64,000 nucleotides of DNA from Hymenobacter gummosus (GTDB lineage: Bacteria > Bacteroidota > Bacteroidia > Cytophagales > Hymenobacteraceae). The stretch is taken from positions 62,001-126,000 of the forward strand of contig NZ_RXOF01000015.1 of NCBI RefSeq assembly GCF_003970915.1, given 5' to 3'. Positions 52,701 to 63,808 of this stretch are shown here, piece after piece (position 1 is the stretch's first letter; every line of letters starts with the position of its first letter). Both the position numbers and the translations under genes were made by a program. The notes below the pieces were generated by a model, which worked only from the letters and a program-made list of their open reading frames with translations, did not search any database and was not told the origin of the DNA.

Positions 52701-53041
52701 AGGGTGTGGGCCTGGGCGATTTGGCCGAAAAGGAGCTGCGCGGGGAGCTGCCGCGGGGCTACATCTTCGCCATCTACAACACCCAGGAATTCCGCATCGA
52801 CGACGGCTCCTTCGTGAAGCTGCGCGAGGCTGCCCTGAGCTACGATTTGCCCACGTTCAGCCCGCTGATCCGCAGCCTGAACGTGTCGCTGGTGGGGCGC
52901 AACCTGATTTCCTGGGACAACTACAACGGCTTCGACCCAGAAACCAGCGCCGGCGGCGCCTCCGACCTGCTGCGCGCCATCGACTTCGGCAACGTGCCCA
53001 TCCCGCGCACTTACCAGGTGAAGCTGACGGCCTCGTTCTAG
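49790..53041 (+). CDS. SusC/RagA-type TonB-dependent outer-membrane transporter
   Basis: 1083 residues from the ATG at 49790; an earlier in-frame ATG (49739) precedes the signal peptide MRNIYLWARPLLLGGCLIPG. A carboxypeptidase-regulatory-like domain (LQGRVTDGRGQGLPGATVLV ... VSIIGYQPQSR) leads to the plug (LNSLQGKVPGAQIVQNSGDP, VRLRGIHSL, PLYVIDGVI, SINVINGAAAAAQYGSRAA) and a beta-barrel ending LTASF. It differs clearly from the SusC at 44012, so the two transporters probably take different ligands. Partner susD lies 212 bp downstream, behind repeat element D1. Leader is AT-rich. Confidence 0.95.
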   Translation: MRNIYLWARPLLLGGCLIPGLLPPATVVAQAVQQSYTLQGRVTDGRGQGLPGATVLVEGTTQGASTDADGNYRFTAQLKPGSYALQVSIIGYQPQSRPLTLGTADAVTTDISLSEARQNLDDVVVIGSTVSVNRRELGNAINTVQGKELTQSGSPQVLNSLQGKVPGAQIVQNSGDPSGAMSVRLRGIHSLAGSSDPLYVIDGVIVSNASINVSQLAVTSDVGVANTGQNRLADLNPNDIASINVINGAAAAAQYGSRAANGVVIITTKRGQAGQVRVTAYTSFNMNELRHMVPVNTYGKQFGADTYPTRNPDGSLTTNTFRLYSIGSAAPLQSANIPVPGLTTTVINRANANTPLATNLVDVTRYNYFEDIFQRGYGTDNGVSLTGGSEGTQYFVSGGYLKNQGIIRGTAFTRYNLRARVDQRLAKWAKVTAGLAYSNSLADEKANGNVFYSPINSVNITNNIYDINRRDASGNLLAVEPTRVNPLSTIEDMKFTQRVSRTISDVQVNLTPFKGFSVDYVFGADVYGQEGQSYIRPYPYQAVAGLPAQRYPQGYAANGLANALLLNSDVNVGYERPLGESFKVSLLGGYSYQYSRQQVTRTQGQNLTPFITTVSGAASTTVTSGFDLDQFDLSGAYVQGTLGYRNLAFLTGAVRRDRSSKFSEGSTNQLYPKVSGSLVLSDLGFWQNASYNKAFNALKLRASYGEAGNLNGINSYERFYQFLPVGFLGRNTFLPGSQLANPDVRPERVAEIEAGADLGFLGDRLGLGVTVYRQKTEDLVVRRNLAPSTGGATITNNVASLENKGLEVQLTAAPVRTKDFNWDVALLFNRNRNKVLDLPGTNGAVQAISVDNVAGAPVYLLAGQPVGVFYGSGYARNPDGSLLLTPQGFPQDERTRDQAVGSVDFVPAREGNGQPSYATGTAIANVLIGNPNPKWTGSFSTSLSYRKLSLRVLLDAVQGVDVFNADKRTRQGVGLGDLAEKELRGELPRGYIFAIYNTQEFRIDDGSFVKLREAALSYDLPTFSPLIRSLNVSLVGRNLISWDNYNGFDPETSAGGASDLLRAIDFGNVPIPRTYQVKLTASF

Positions 53042-53076
53042 CGCTTATGTAGAACGGCCGGCTAAGTCCACCAGCA

Positions 53077-53188
53077 CGTCATGCAGAGCAAAGCGAAGCA
53101 TCTCGCTCGGGTACTAATCTTCTCGTTGAACGAAGATTTTACCCGCAAACGTCAGCACGCGAGGTGTCTCGACAAGCTCGACATGACG
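53077..53188. repeat. Palindromic element D1 (CGTCATG / CATGACG)
   Basis: Imperfect 112-bp inverted repeat with arms CGTCATG and CATGACG; inner parts ATCTCGCTCGGGTA and CGAAGATTTTACCCG also pair in part. The centre contains TCTCGTTGAACGAAGA. It separates the second susC from its susD. A second member with shared GTCAGCACGCGAG lies at 56042-56168. Confidence 0.75.
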
Positions 53189-53253
53189 GGCGGGAGAACC
53201 GACATGACGGCCAGGAGCCTTTGGCCTGAAACACTACCCTTTCGCACTTTCCC

Positions 53254-54573
53254 ATGAAACGATACTTGCTTCTGCTGCCGCTGCTGGCCCTCGGGCTGGG
53301 CGGCTGCAACAAAGAATACCTGAACCCGAGCACCGCCAGCCAGGAGCAGGTGGTAGCCACTTCCGACGGGCTGATAACCGTGTGCAACGGCCTGCAGTAC
53401 CGCTACACCACCGGCGGGGCGCTGAGTCCGCTCTACAACATCGTGGCCTCGGGCGGGCTGACCACCCGCGAGCTGAACGTCATCAACGTCGGCAACATCG
53501 AGGAGTACAACGTGAGCCTGGGCGCCGGCAGCCTCACCAACAGCAACATTGTGGTGCGCAACCTCTGGACGCAGACCCAGCTGGTGAAGGCCAACGCCGA
53601 CCTGGTGCTGGCCAATGCCGGCAACGCCGCCGACCCGGGCACCCGCAGCGGCATCGTGGCCTACGCCAGCATCTTCCGGGCCCTGGCCCTGGGCACGCAG
53701 GCGCAGTTTTTCGAGCAGGGGCCGCTGGCCGCGGGCGAAAACGCCGCCTTCGTGCCCCGGGTACAGCTGCTGCAGTCGGCCGTGGCGCAGCTGGAAGCCG
53801 CCGCCACCCAGCTGGCCGCCGCGCCGGTGTCGGCCGACTTTACCAGCAAGATTGTGCCCGGCATCAACCTGCCCAATACCCTGCAGGCCCTTATTGCCCG
53901 CTACAGCCTGCTGGCCGGCGACTACGACAAGGCCATTGCCGCCGCCGGCCGGGTGGACCTGGCCAGCCGCTCGGTGTTCAACTTCGACGACAACACCCGC
54001 AACCCGCTGTTCGAGGTGACCTTCGGCAACCGCAACGTGTACGAGCCCACCGACGTGAATCTGGGCCTGCCCGCCGCCCTGGCCCCGGAGGCTAACGACC
54101 GGCGCATTCCATTCTACACCCGCGCCGCGCCCACGTCCACCCAGAACCGCGGCACCGGCTTCTACACCGCCGCCAACGCCCCAATTCCGGTGTATCTGCC
54201 CGGCGAGATGCTGCTGATCCGGGCCGAGGCCTACGCCCGCAAAAACGACCTGGCAGGCGCCGTAACCGAGCTGAACCGCGTGCGCACCAGCACCGCCGCC
54301 GCTACCACCGGTACCGGCGGCCTGCCCACCGCGCCCCCCGGCGCCGGCCTAGCGGCCTACAGCGGCCCCCAAACCCAGGAGGCCATCCTGCTCGACATCT
54401 ACCGGCAGCGGCAGGTGGAGCTGGCCTTCCAGGGCTTCCGCCTGGAGGACAGCCGCCGCTTCAACCGGCCCGCGCCCGGCACCACCGGCGCCGAGCGCAA
54501 CCGCAACTACTTCCCGTACCCGCGGGTGGAGCGCGAAAACAACCCCTCGACCCCGGCCGACCCGGCTATCTAG
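53254..54573 (+). CDS. SusD/RagB-type nutrient-binding lipoprotein
   Basis: 439 residues; lipoprotein signal ending LGLGGC (Cys at about 18) and then NKEYLNPSTAS, as is usual for SusD. Helical repeats with TPR character (NLWTQTQLVKANADLVLANA, RSGIVAYASIFRALALGTQ, TLQALIARYSLLAGDYDKAI, LIRAEAYARKNDLAGAVTELN) and the C-terminal SusD signature ILLDIYRQRQVELAFQGFRLEDSRRF. Works with the upstream SusC, binding glycan at the surface. Shorter than the other SusD here (516). A terminator follows at 54632-54670, closing the operon. Confidence 0.93.
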   Translation: MKRYLLLLPLLALGLGGCNKEYLNPSTASQEQVVATSDGLITVCNGLQYRYTTGGALSPLYNIVASGGLTTRELNVINVGNIEEYNVSLGAGSLTNSNIVVRNLWTQTQLVKANADLVLANAGNAADPGTRSGIVAYASIFRALALGTQAQFFEQGPLAAGENAAFVPRVQLLQSAVAQLEAAATQLAAAPVSADFTSKIVPGINLPNTLQALIARYSLLAGDYDKAIAAAGRVDLASRSVFNFDDNTRNPLFEVTFGNRNVYEPTDVNLGLPAALAPEANDRRIPFYTRAAPTSTQNRGTGFYTAANAPIPVYLPGEMLLIRAEAYARKNDLAGAVTELNRVRTSTAAATTGTGGLPTAPPGAGLAAYSGPQTQEAILLDIYRQRQVELAFQGFRLEDSRRFNRPAPGTTGAERNRNYFPYPRVERENNPSTPADPAI

Positions 54574-54587
54574 GACCGCAGATCTGA

Positions 54588-54779
54588 CGGATGGCTGAAC
54601 GGATAGAAACGGATTCGTTCATGACGTTCGGGTGGTGCCACGGCTCTGAAGCCGTGGCACCACTATTTTTAAGCCGCGCCCCTCGGGGCTGTCGGGCCCG
54701 CCGCGTAGCAACGTCACGCCGAGCCTTACCTTCCGGGTAGCATCCCTTCCATCCGTTCCTGCATCCGTTTTCATCCGAG
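54588..54779. repeat. CGGAT / ATCCG arrays flanking the terminator
   Basis: Three CGGAT units at 54588-54614 and three ATCCG units at 54751-54777, spaced 10-12 bp, on the two sides of the SusCD terminator. Between them, CGGATTCGTTC...GACGTTCG resembles the centres of other elements. Imperfect as an inverted repeat. Confidence 0.5.
54632..54670 (+). terminator. Rho-independent terminator of the second SusCD pair
   Basis: 13-bp stem GTGGTGCCACGGC / GCCGTGGCACCAC (54632-54644 with 54651-54663), six-base loop TCTGAA, then TATTTTT. Confidence 0.9.
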
Positions 54780-54782
54780 GTT

Positions 54783-55982
54783 ATGCAATCCACCACCCAG
54801 GCTGCCGAAGCCACCACCCACACCCAGCCGCTGGCCGAACCGAAGGAAGGCGCAAGCCAGGCCTCGCAGCCGGGCCGCCTCGTCTCGCTCGACGTATTCC
54901 GCGGCCTCACCGTCATGGCCATGATTCTGGTGAACAACCCCGGCAGCTGGGGCCACATCTACGCGCCGCTGGAGCACGCCGAGTGGAACGGCTGCACGCC
55001 CACCGACCTGATTTTCCCCTTTTTCCTCTTCATCGTGGGCGTGTCGGTGGTGTACGCGCTGAGCGGCATCAAGGCCCGGGGCGGCCCGCTGGGGCCCACC
55101 ATCGGGCGGGTACTGCGGCGCGGGGCGGTGCTCTTCGCGCTGGGCTTGTTTATGGCCCTGTTTCCGAAGTTCGAGTTCGGCACGGTGCGCATTCTGGGCG
55201 TGCTGCAGCGCATCGGGCTGGTGTTCGGGGCCTGCGGAGTGCTGTTTCTGACCACCTCGCGCCGCACCCAGCTCTGGCTGATTGCCGGTATCCTCGTCGG
55301 CTACCACCTGCTGCTGCTCATCCCCGCGCCCGGTCAGGCCGAAGCCCTGCTGCTGCCCGGCAAGGATATCGGCGCCTGGCTCGACCGCACCGTGCTGAGC
55401 GAGGCGCACCTGTGGAAGCAAAGCCGCACCTGGGACCCGGAAGGCCTGCTCGGCACGCTGCCGGCCATTGCCACCGGCCTGCTGGGCGTGGTGGCCGGCC
55501 AGTGGCTGCGCCGCCCCGACGTAGCCCCGGCCGAAAAAGTCGTCTGGCTGTTCATCGACGGGGGCGCGCTGCTGGTGCTGGGCATGATCTGGAACAGCTG
55601 GCTGCCCGTCAACAAGAGCCTGTGGACCAGCTCCTATGTGCTCTATACCGGCGGCTACGCCATTTGCTCCCTGGCCCTGCTCTACTGGCTGTGCGACGTG
55701 CAGCAGTGGCGCCGCTGGATTCAGCCCGCGCTCTGGTACGGCGTCAACGCCATTACCGTGTTCTTCCTCTCCGGTATCATTGCCCGCAGCCTGGGTTTGC
55801 TTAAAACCACCGACGCCGCCGGCCAGACGGTGAGCTGGAAAGACTACCTCTACCACTCGTTCTTCACGCCCGTCTTTACCGACCCGCGCAACGCCTCCCT
55901 GGCCGGCGCCCTCACCTGCGTGCTCATCTGGCTGGTGGTGCTCGGCCTGATGTACCGCCGCCGCATCATCATCAAAGTCTGA
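54783..55982 (+). CDS. HGSNAT-like transmembrane acetyltransferase, copy 1
   Basis: 399 residues with about ten membrane segments after a hydrophilic N-terminus (about 1-30). Core motifs: GRLVSLDVFRGLTVMAMILV with the DxFRG signature, WNGCTPTDLIFPFFLFIVG with the His/Asp-rich active-site region, VRILGVLQRIGLV, then TSSYVLYTGG, LYWLCDVQQW and MYRRRIIIKV at the end. This family (DUF5009 / heparan-alpha-glucosaminide acetyltransferase-like) transfers acetyl groups from cytoplasmic acetyl-CoA to amino sugars across the membrane. Follows the SusCD operon. Substrate unproven; the amino-sugar context supports it. Paralogue of the next gene. Confidence 0.87.
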   Translation: MQSTTQAAEATTHTQPLAEPKEGASQASQPGRLVSLDVFRGLTVMAMILVNNPGSWGHIYAPLEHAEWNGCTPTDLIFPFFLFIVGVSVVYALSGIKARGGPLGPTIGRVLRRGAVLFALGLFMALFPKFEFGTVRILGVLQRIGLVFGACGVLFLTTSRRTQLWLIAGILVGYHLLLLIPAPGQAEALLLPGKDIGAWLDRTVLSEAHLWKQSRTWDPEGLLGTLPAIATGLLGVVAGQWLRRPDVAPAEKVVWLFIDGGALLVLGMIWNSWLPVNKSLWTSSYVLYTGGYAICSLALLYWLCDVQQWRRWIQPALWYGVNAITVFFLSGIIARSLGLLKTTDAAGQTVSWKDYLYHSFFTPVFTDPRNASLAGALTCVLIWLVVLGLMYRRRIIIKV

Positions 55983-56021
55983 ATCACGGATTTAGACGGA
56001 TTTCTCGGATTTCACGGATTT
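55983..56021. repeat. CGGATTT direct-repeat array directly after the stop codon
   Basis: Four units ending CGGATTT, spaced 9-10 bp, starting at the first base after the TGA of the copy-1 acetyltransferase gene. The inverted form AATCCGTTCC / AATCCGTGAT occurs right after the stop of copy 2 (57371-57390), so the second gene is bracketed by opposed arrays. Confidence 0.65.
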
Positions 56022-56041
56022 TGTGGACGATTATCCCGCTG

Positions 56042-56168
56042 GAACGTCATGTCGAGCATCAAGCGAGGATCGAGACATCTCGCTGGATAGTAATTGCTTC
56101 GTTGAATGATTGATTAACTACCCGACGTCAGCACGCGAGATGTCTCGGCTTCGCTCGACAGGACGTTC
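56042..56168. repeat. Palindromic element D2 (GAACGTCATGTCGAG arms)
   Basis: Arms at 56042-56056 and 56154-56168 pair with few mismatches, and inner GAGACATCTCGC pairs with GCGAGATGTCTC. It shares GTCAGCACGCGAG and the TTCGTTGAA centre with D1. Lies between the two acetyltransferase genes. Confidence 0.75.
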
Positions 56169-56198
56169 TACATTAGCCCTGATACCCAATCCCGCCGC

Positions 56199-57371
56199 AT
56201 GCAATCCACCGACCAGGCCGCCCAGGCTACCACCCACACCACGCCCGTGGCCGAAACTTCCGGCCCAGGTCGCCTGCTGGCCCTCGACGTGTTCCGCGGG
56301 CTGACGGTGATGATGATGCTGCTGGTCAACTACATCGGGCCGCCGCCGACCTACGAGCTGTTCGGGCACCGCGAGTGGCACGGCTGCAGCCCCGCCGATC
56401 TGGTGTTTCCCTTCTTCCTGTTCATTGCCGGCGTGTCGTTGGTGTACGGCCTCGGCGGGGCCCGGCGCGAGCCGGCCCGGCAGGGCCGCGCCCTGCTCAC
56501 GGTGCTGCGCCGGGTGCTGCTGCTGCTGGCCCTGGGCATGCTCATCGACCTGGTGCCGAAGTTCTACTTCACTTCTTTCCGCATTCCCGGGGTGCTGCAG
56601 CGCATCGGGCTGGTGTTTGGCATCTGCGCCGTGCTCTTCCTCAAAACCCGCTGGCGCACCCAGCTGCTGACGCTGGCCGGCCTGCTCATCGGCTACAACC
56701 TGCTCATGGCCCTGGTGCCCGTGCCCGGCGTGGGCGCGGCCAACCTGGGCCGCCTCACCAACCTCGGCACTTGGCTCGACCGGCTCGTCTTCACCCACCG
56801 CCACCTCTACAACGAGCTGGAGGCCCACGACCCCGAAGGCCTGCTTTCCACCCTGCCCGCCATCGGGACGGGGCTGCTGGGCGTGCTGTGCGGGCAGTGG
56901 CTGCGCCAGCCGCGCCCGGTGGCCGAGCGGGTGGCCTGGCTGCTGGCCGCCAGCTTCGGGCTGATTGGGCTGGGGCTGATCTGGAACGGCTGGTTTCCCA
57001 TCAACAAGCAGCTCTGGACCAGCTCCTACGTGCTCTATACCGGCGGCATTGCCGGGGCTGGCCTGGGCACCCTTTACTGGCTCTGCGACGTGCAGCAGTG
57101 GCGCCGCGGCACCACGCTGCCCCTCGTCTTCGGCGTCAACGCCCTGACGATTTACGCCCTGTCGGAAATGGGCCAGCAGCTGCTGGAGCTGACCCGGCGC
57201 CTGCCCGACGGCAGCAAGCAGCCCCTGCGCCTGTGGCTCTACGACCAGCTGTTCCTGCCGTATTTCGGCTACAGCCGCCCCGGTACCTTCGTCTATTCCC
57301 TCATCTACGCGGCCCTCTGGGGCCTGGTGGCCTGGTGGATGTACCGCCGCCGCATCATCGTCAAAATCTAA
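56199..57371 (+). CDS. HGSNAT-like transmembrane acetyltransferase, copy 2
   Basis: 390 residues, about ten membrane segments, paralogous to copy 1 over its whole length: GRLLALDVFRGLTVMMMLLV, WHGCSPADLVFPFFLFIAG, FRIPGVLQRIGLVFGICAVL, TSSYVLYTGG, LYWLCDVQQWRR, MYRRRIIVKI. A shorter N-terminus (also starting MQSTxQAAxATTHT) shows that the leader is duplicated too, so this is a tandem gene duplication. Differences cluster in the loops, which may reflect a different acceptor sugar. Ends in a 10-bp AATCCGT array and a hairpin (57397-57427). Confidence 0.87.
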   Translation: MQSTDQAAQATTHTTPVAETSGPGRLLALDVFRGLTVMMMLLVNYIGPPPTYELFGHREWHGCSPADLVFPFFLFIAGVSLVYGLGGARREPARQGRALLTVLRRVLLLLALGMLIDLVPKFYFTSFRIPGVLQRIGLVFGICAVLFLKTRWRTQLLTLAGLLIGYNLLMALVPVPGVGAANLGRLTNLGTWLDRLVFTHRHLYNELEAHDPEGLLSTLPAIGTGLLGVLCGQWLRQPRPVAERVAWLLAASFGLIGLGLIWNGWFPINKQLWTSSYVLYTGGIAGAGLGTLYWLCDVQQWRRGTTLPLVFGVNALTIYALSEMGQQLLELTRRLPDGSKQPLRLWLYDQLFLPYFGYSRPGTFVYSLIYAALWGLVAWWMYRRRIIVKI

Positions 57372-57390
57372 ATCCGTTCCAATCCGTGAT
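57371..57390. repeat. Two-unit AATCCGT array after the copy-2 stop
   Basis: AATCCGTTCC then AATCCGTGAT, starting on the last base of the TAA stop. Inverted sense of the array at 55983-56021. Confidence 0.5.
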
Positions 57391-57396
57391 AAAGCA

Positions 57397-57427
57397 AAGC
57401 GGGCGGCCCTAGAGGAGCCGCCTGCTT
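57397..57427. terminator. Hairpin between convergent acetyltransferase and lipoprotein genes
   Basis: 11-bp stem AAGCGGGCGGC / GCCGCCTGCTT (57397-57407 with 57417-57427, one wobble) with A-rich left and TTCACCATTTTC right flank; works in both directions. Confidence 0.75.
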
Positions 57428-57458
57428 CACCATTTTCACTCACCAATAAGTGGGGCGG

Positions 57459-58127
57459 CTACTGCCGGTCCCACACGGTGCCGCCCGCCTCAACGAAGCG
57501 CACGACGCCGTTTGCCTTCGTGTAGTACAGCCGCTGCACCTGCCAGGCCGGCACGCGGGCCGCCGAGGTCTGCAGGCTGGTGTACTCCAGCACGTTCTGG
57601 TACTGCCGGTTGCCCAGCGTGATAGTCGGGAGCAGGCGCACGTCCACGGGCAGGGCCTGCTGCTGATTGATGGCGCCGGCCGGGATGCTCAGCTGCACCG
57701 GGCCCCAGTTCAGCTGGGCGGCCAGGGGCTTGGTCGGTTCGGTGGGCACGGCGGCCGTCAGGCTGAAAGTAGCCTGGTAGTGGTTCTGCGCGGGGCGCTC
57801 CACGTAGGCCGAGTCGACGCGCTCCAGGCGGGCCCCCAGGCCCTGCTGGTAGTAGCCCACGCGCTGGGTGCCCGGCACCATGCCCGGCAGCTGCTGCTCG
57901 GCCAGGCCCTTCACCTGGTAGCGCCGCTCGTAGCCCTCGGCGTTGTGGAAGCGCCACTCTTCGCCCAGGCGGTAAGGCACGGCCCAGGCCTGGTCGGCGA
58001 GGCTCAGCTCGTACTGGGGCAGCTGCTGCACCTCGGGCTCGGGAAACAAGCAGCTGGGCAGCAGCGTCAGGGTCAGCGCGGCGGGCAGCAGGGGGCGCAG
58101 GAGCCAGGTGAGCAGAACGGTTTTCAT
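57459..58127 (-). CDS. Lipoprotein, paralogue 1 of a three-member local family
   Basis: 222 residues; lipoprotein signal ending LTLLPSC (Cys at about 26). Mature part: SLADQAWAVPYRLGEEWRF near 42-60, YERRYQVKGL, a middle of paired beta-strands, then LGNRQYQNVLEYTSL and the C-terminal LYYTKANGVVRFVEAGGTVW. The same start (xAWAxxYxxGxxWxF), the YQNV motif and the YTKAxG...W end are seen in the genes at 58964 and 59633. I do not recognise the family outside this set. Likely an outer-membrane or periplasmic lipoprotein. Function unknown. Confidence 0.75.
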   Translation of the reverse strand: MKTVLLTWLLRPLLPAALTLTLLPSCLFPEPEVQQLPQYELSLADQAWAVPYRLGEEWRFHNAEGYERRYQVKGLAEQQLPGMVPGTQRVGYYQQGLGARLERVDSAYVERPAQNHYQATFSLTAAVPTEPTKPLAAQLNWGPVQLSIPAGAINQQQALPVDVRLLPTITLGNRQYQNVLEYTSLQTSAARVPAWQVQRLYYTKANGVVRFVEAGGTVWDRQ

Positions 58128-58378
58128 AGCGGCAGGCAGGGCAGGAGCGGGGAGCGGCCAGCAGCGGCGGCCGACGATGCAAAGATGGGGCGCAGGTGAG
58201 TCGGTGTAAATAGCATAAGCATGTGGTATCCAGCGGGCGGATGAAAAATAAAAAGCGGCCGCGGGAAGATGTTTTTGCCTCTTGCCCGCTGCCGCCTACA
58301 CCCCATAGATGCCAGTCGGCCGCGAATGGTTGCTTGCCCGCGTCAGCCGCGCGCCCGAAAATCCCGTACCGCTGGTAT

Positions 58379-58870
58379 ATGAAACACCTCCTCGTTCTCG
58401 CCGCTGGCTTGCTGCTGGCCGCCCCGGCCGCCTCGGCCCAGTCTACGGCCGCCACCAGCAGCAGCGCCGCCCCGGTATCGGAGGGGCAGCGCAAGGCCGC
58501 CGAAGAACTCCTGACGGTGATGCAGATGGAGCAGACCACCAACAACGCCCTCGACCAGATGCTCACCGCCCAGCTCACGCAGCGGCCCGAGCTGAAAGTG
58601 GTGGAGCCCGAGATGCGCAGCTTCCTGACCAAATACATGAGCTGGAATTCCCTGCGCAGCGACATGGTGGACTTGTACGCCCAGCGCTTCACCGAGAAGG
58701 AATTGAAGGAGCTGAAGAAATTCTACGGCTCCACCACCGGCCAGAAATTCGTCGGCCAGCAAAGCTCCCTGATGGCCGCCGGCATCGAAATCGGCCAGCG
58801 GCGCATGCAGGAGCACATGCCCGAGCTGCAGCAGAGCATCGAGGCCAAAATGAAATCGACCCAGAACTAG
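58379..58870 (+). CDS. DUF2059-domain secreted protein
   Basis: 163 residues from the ATG at 58379, where a signal peptide begins (MKHLLVLAAGLLLAAPAASAQ). The helical mature part fits DUF2059: RKAAEELLTVMQMEQTTNNALDQ (split, near 38-60), then LRSDMVDLYAQRFTEKELKE, LKKFYGSTTGQKFVGQQ, GIEIGQRRMQEHMPELQ. Periplasmic, role unknown in this widespread family. It is inserted between the first and second members of the lipoprotein family, on the opposite strand. A hairpin at 58906-58945 follows. Confidence 0.85.
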   Translation: MKHLLVLAAGLLLAAPAASAQSTAATSSSAAPVSEGQRKAAEELLTVMQMEQTTNNALDQMLTAQLTQRPELKVVEPEMRSFLTKYMSWNSLRSDMVDLYAQRFTEKELKELKKFYGSTTGQKFVGQQSSLMAAGIEIGQRRMQEHMPELQQSIEAKMKSTQN

Positions 58871-58905
58871 CACCGCACGGGTTGGCGGCGCTACCCCTCA
58901 ACGCC

Positions 58906-58945
58906 CAACGCCTGCGGTTCCTGGCATCAGGAGCCGCGGGCGTTG
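58906..58945. terminator. Hairpin between convergent DUF2059 and lipoprotein genes
   Basis: 18-bp stem (58906-58923 with 58928-58945) with two G-T wobbles and a GCAT loop. No clear T-run. Confidence 0.65.
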
Positions 58946-58963
58946 TCAGTTTCAGGCCGCGCC

Positions 58964-59608
58964 TTACTCGCGGGTCCAGACGGAGCCGTCGAGCGTCTCG
59001 TAGCGCAGCAGGCCTTCGGCTTTGGTGTAGAAGATACGGCGGAGGGCTTCGGGCCGGTCCTTGTTGGTGACTATGGAGGGCTGCAGCTCCAGCACGTTCT
59101 GGTAGCTGCGGCTGCCCAGCGTGAGCTGCGGGTGTAGCCGCGCGCTCGGGGGCAGGGGCTGCCCGGCTTCCAGGGCCACCACGGGCAGGGTGAAGTAGGC
59201 GTTGTTGAATTGCAGCTCCGCCGACCAGGGCTCAAAGATGTTTTCCAGGCTTACCTCGGCGTACACTTCAATGGTAGCACCGGCGCCCGGGCCGCTGAGA
59301 GTAGCGCTGATTTCCTGCCGGTAGAAGTCAATGTCGCTTTTCTTGCTGCCAAACTTCGTCTGGGGCATGTCCCGGTCGTCGAAGCGGACGGCCTGCAGGC
59401 TGAGGGTTTGGGCGCCCGGCCCGCGAAACGCCCAGGTGGCGCCGGCCTTGTAAGGAGCGGCCCAGGCGGCCTGCTCGGTGGTCAGGCGCAGCTTGGGATA
59501 CTTGTTGTCGTCGTTCTGGCCCAGCAGGCCGCAGCTGCCCAGCGTCAGGCTCAGCAGCAGGAGGAAAGCAGCGGGCAGGCGCCGCGACAGAATCGGGAAA
59601 GTCGTCAT
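58964..59608 (-). CDS. Lipoprotein, paralogue 2 of a three-member local family
   Basis: 214 residues; lipoprotein signal ending LTLGSC (Cys at about 26), then GLLGQNDDNKYPKL. Shares with its neighbours the start LTTEQAAWAAPYKAGATWAF, the middle LGSRSYQNVLELQPS and the end IFYTKAEGLLRYETLDGSVW. It lies 24 bp downstream of paralogue 3 on the same strand, so both are likely co-transcribed. Divergence between the three is large, so the duplication is not recent. Function unknown. Confidence 0.75.
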   Translation of the reverse strand: MTTFPILSRRLPAAFLLLLSLTLGSCGLLGQNDDNKYPKLRLTTEQAAWAAPYKAGATWAFRGPGAQTLSLQAVRFDDRDMPQTKFGSKKSDIDFYRQEISATLSGPGAGATIEVYAEVSLENIFEPWSAELQFNNAYFTLPVVALEAGQPLPPSARLHPQLTLGSRSYQNVLELQPSIVTNKDRPEALRRIFYTKAEGLLRYETLDGSVWTRE

Positions 59609-59632
59609 CGGGGGAGGGAGAATAGAGCGGAG

Positions 59633-60292
59633 TTACTGCCGGGCCCAGACGTGGCCGCCGGTTTCTTCGAACTGAATAATGCCGTCGGCCTTGGTGTAGT
59701 ACAGGCGGCGCAGTATCCAGGCCGGGGCCGGGCCGTAGAACGGGCCGGTCGGGTAAGTGTACTGCAGCTGCACCACGTTCTGGTAAGTAATGCCGTTGGC
59801 GGCCGTAAAGCTGGGCAGCAGCGGGGCCGTGGCGCCCTGCTCCAGTTCCCCGACCGGCACGCTGAACCCGGTGGTCCAGTTAATCAGCAGGCGGGCCGGG
59901 TCCTGGCTGCTCTGGGCTTCCAGGGCCAGCAGCAGCTGGTAGCCGCGCATGTTCACGTCGTCGGCGGTGCCGGTGGCGCGGAAGGAGGTAGAGTCTTCGC
60001 GTATCACCTTCACCTTCACCACCTGCTGGTAGGAAGTTATGCTCAGGGACTTGGTCACGTTCGACTCCATCTTGTCCTTGACTTCCTTCACCCGGTAGCG
60101 CCGCTCGTAGCCGGTGGTGGTGTTGCGGAAGGTCCAGATGTGGCCTTGCTGGAAGGCCTCGGCCCAGGCCCGTTCGCCGGCGCTGAGCTTGTAGCGGGGC
60201 GCGTCTTTGTCGGCGCAGGCGCCGAGGCCCAGGGCCAGCGCGGGTACCGCGGCCAGCAGCAGCCGGCGGAGCGGGGAGAAGGTAGAGGTCAT
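59633..60292 (-). CDS. Lipoprotein, paralogue 3 of a three-member local family
   Basis: 219 residues from the ATG at 60292, giving a clean lipoprotein signal (LLLAAVPALALGLGAC, Cys at about 26); the frame is open up to 60358. Motifs shared with the two paralogues: LSAGERAWAEAFQQGHIWTF, YERRYRVKEV, GITYQNVVQLQYT and LYYTKADGIIQFEETGGHVW. First gene of a probable pair with paralogue 2. Neighbouring GH3/beta-lactamase gene is on the same strand 185 bp upstream. No catalytic residue can be recognised. Confidence 0.75.
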   Translation of the reverse strand: MTSTFSPLRRLLLAAVPALALGLGACADKDAPRYKLSAGERAWAEAFQQGHIWTFRNTTTGYERRYRVKEVKDKMESNVTKSLSITSYQQVVKVKVIREDSTSFRATGTADDVNMRGYQLLLALEAQSSQDPARLLINWTTGFSVPVGELEQGATAPLLPSFTAANGITYQNVVQLQYTYPTGPFYGPAPAWILRRLYYTKADGIIQFEETGGHVWARQ

Positions 60293-60477
60293 CGGTAAGG
60301 AGGGAGGATGCTTAGTAGGGTCGGCTGGGGCGCCAAAGGTTGTATGAGCTTGTAGCAACGACGCAAAGTTACCGCTGCCGCTGCCGGCCCGGCCCTCACA
60401 TAATCATGCGGTAGGGGCACGAAAAACGCCCGGCCGTGCGGGGCCGGGCGTCGTAAGGCGCCGCTCGAAAGCCGGCG

Positions 60478-63681
<3,204 letters not shown>

Positions 63682-63808
63682 AGGGATGGGAAAGTGGTGC
63701 GCGGCGAAGTTACGGAATGATGAAGCTTGGGCTTGGCGGGCCGCAAACGAGCCTTTGTCAGCCGGAAGCTGCTCGTACATTGCGAAGCGCGCCCCTTGCG
63801 CCTGGTAT

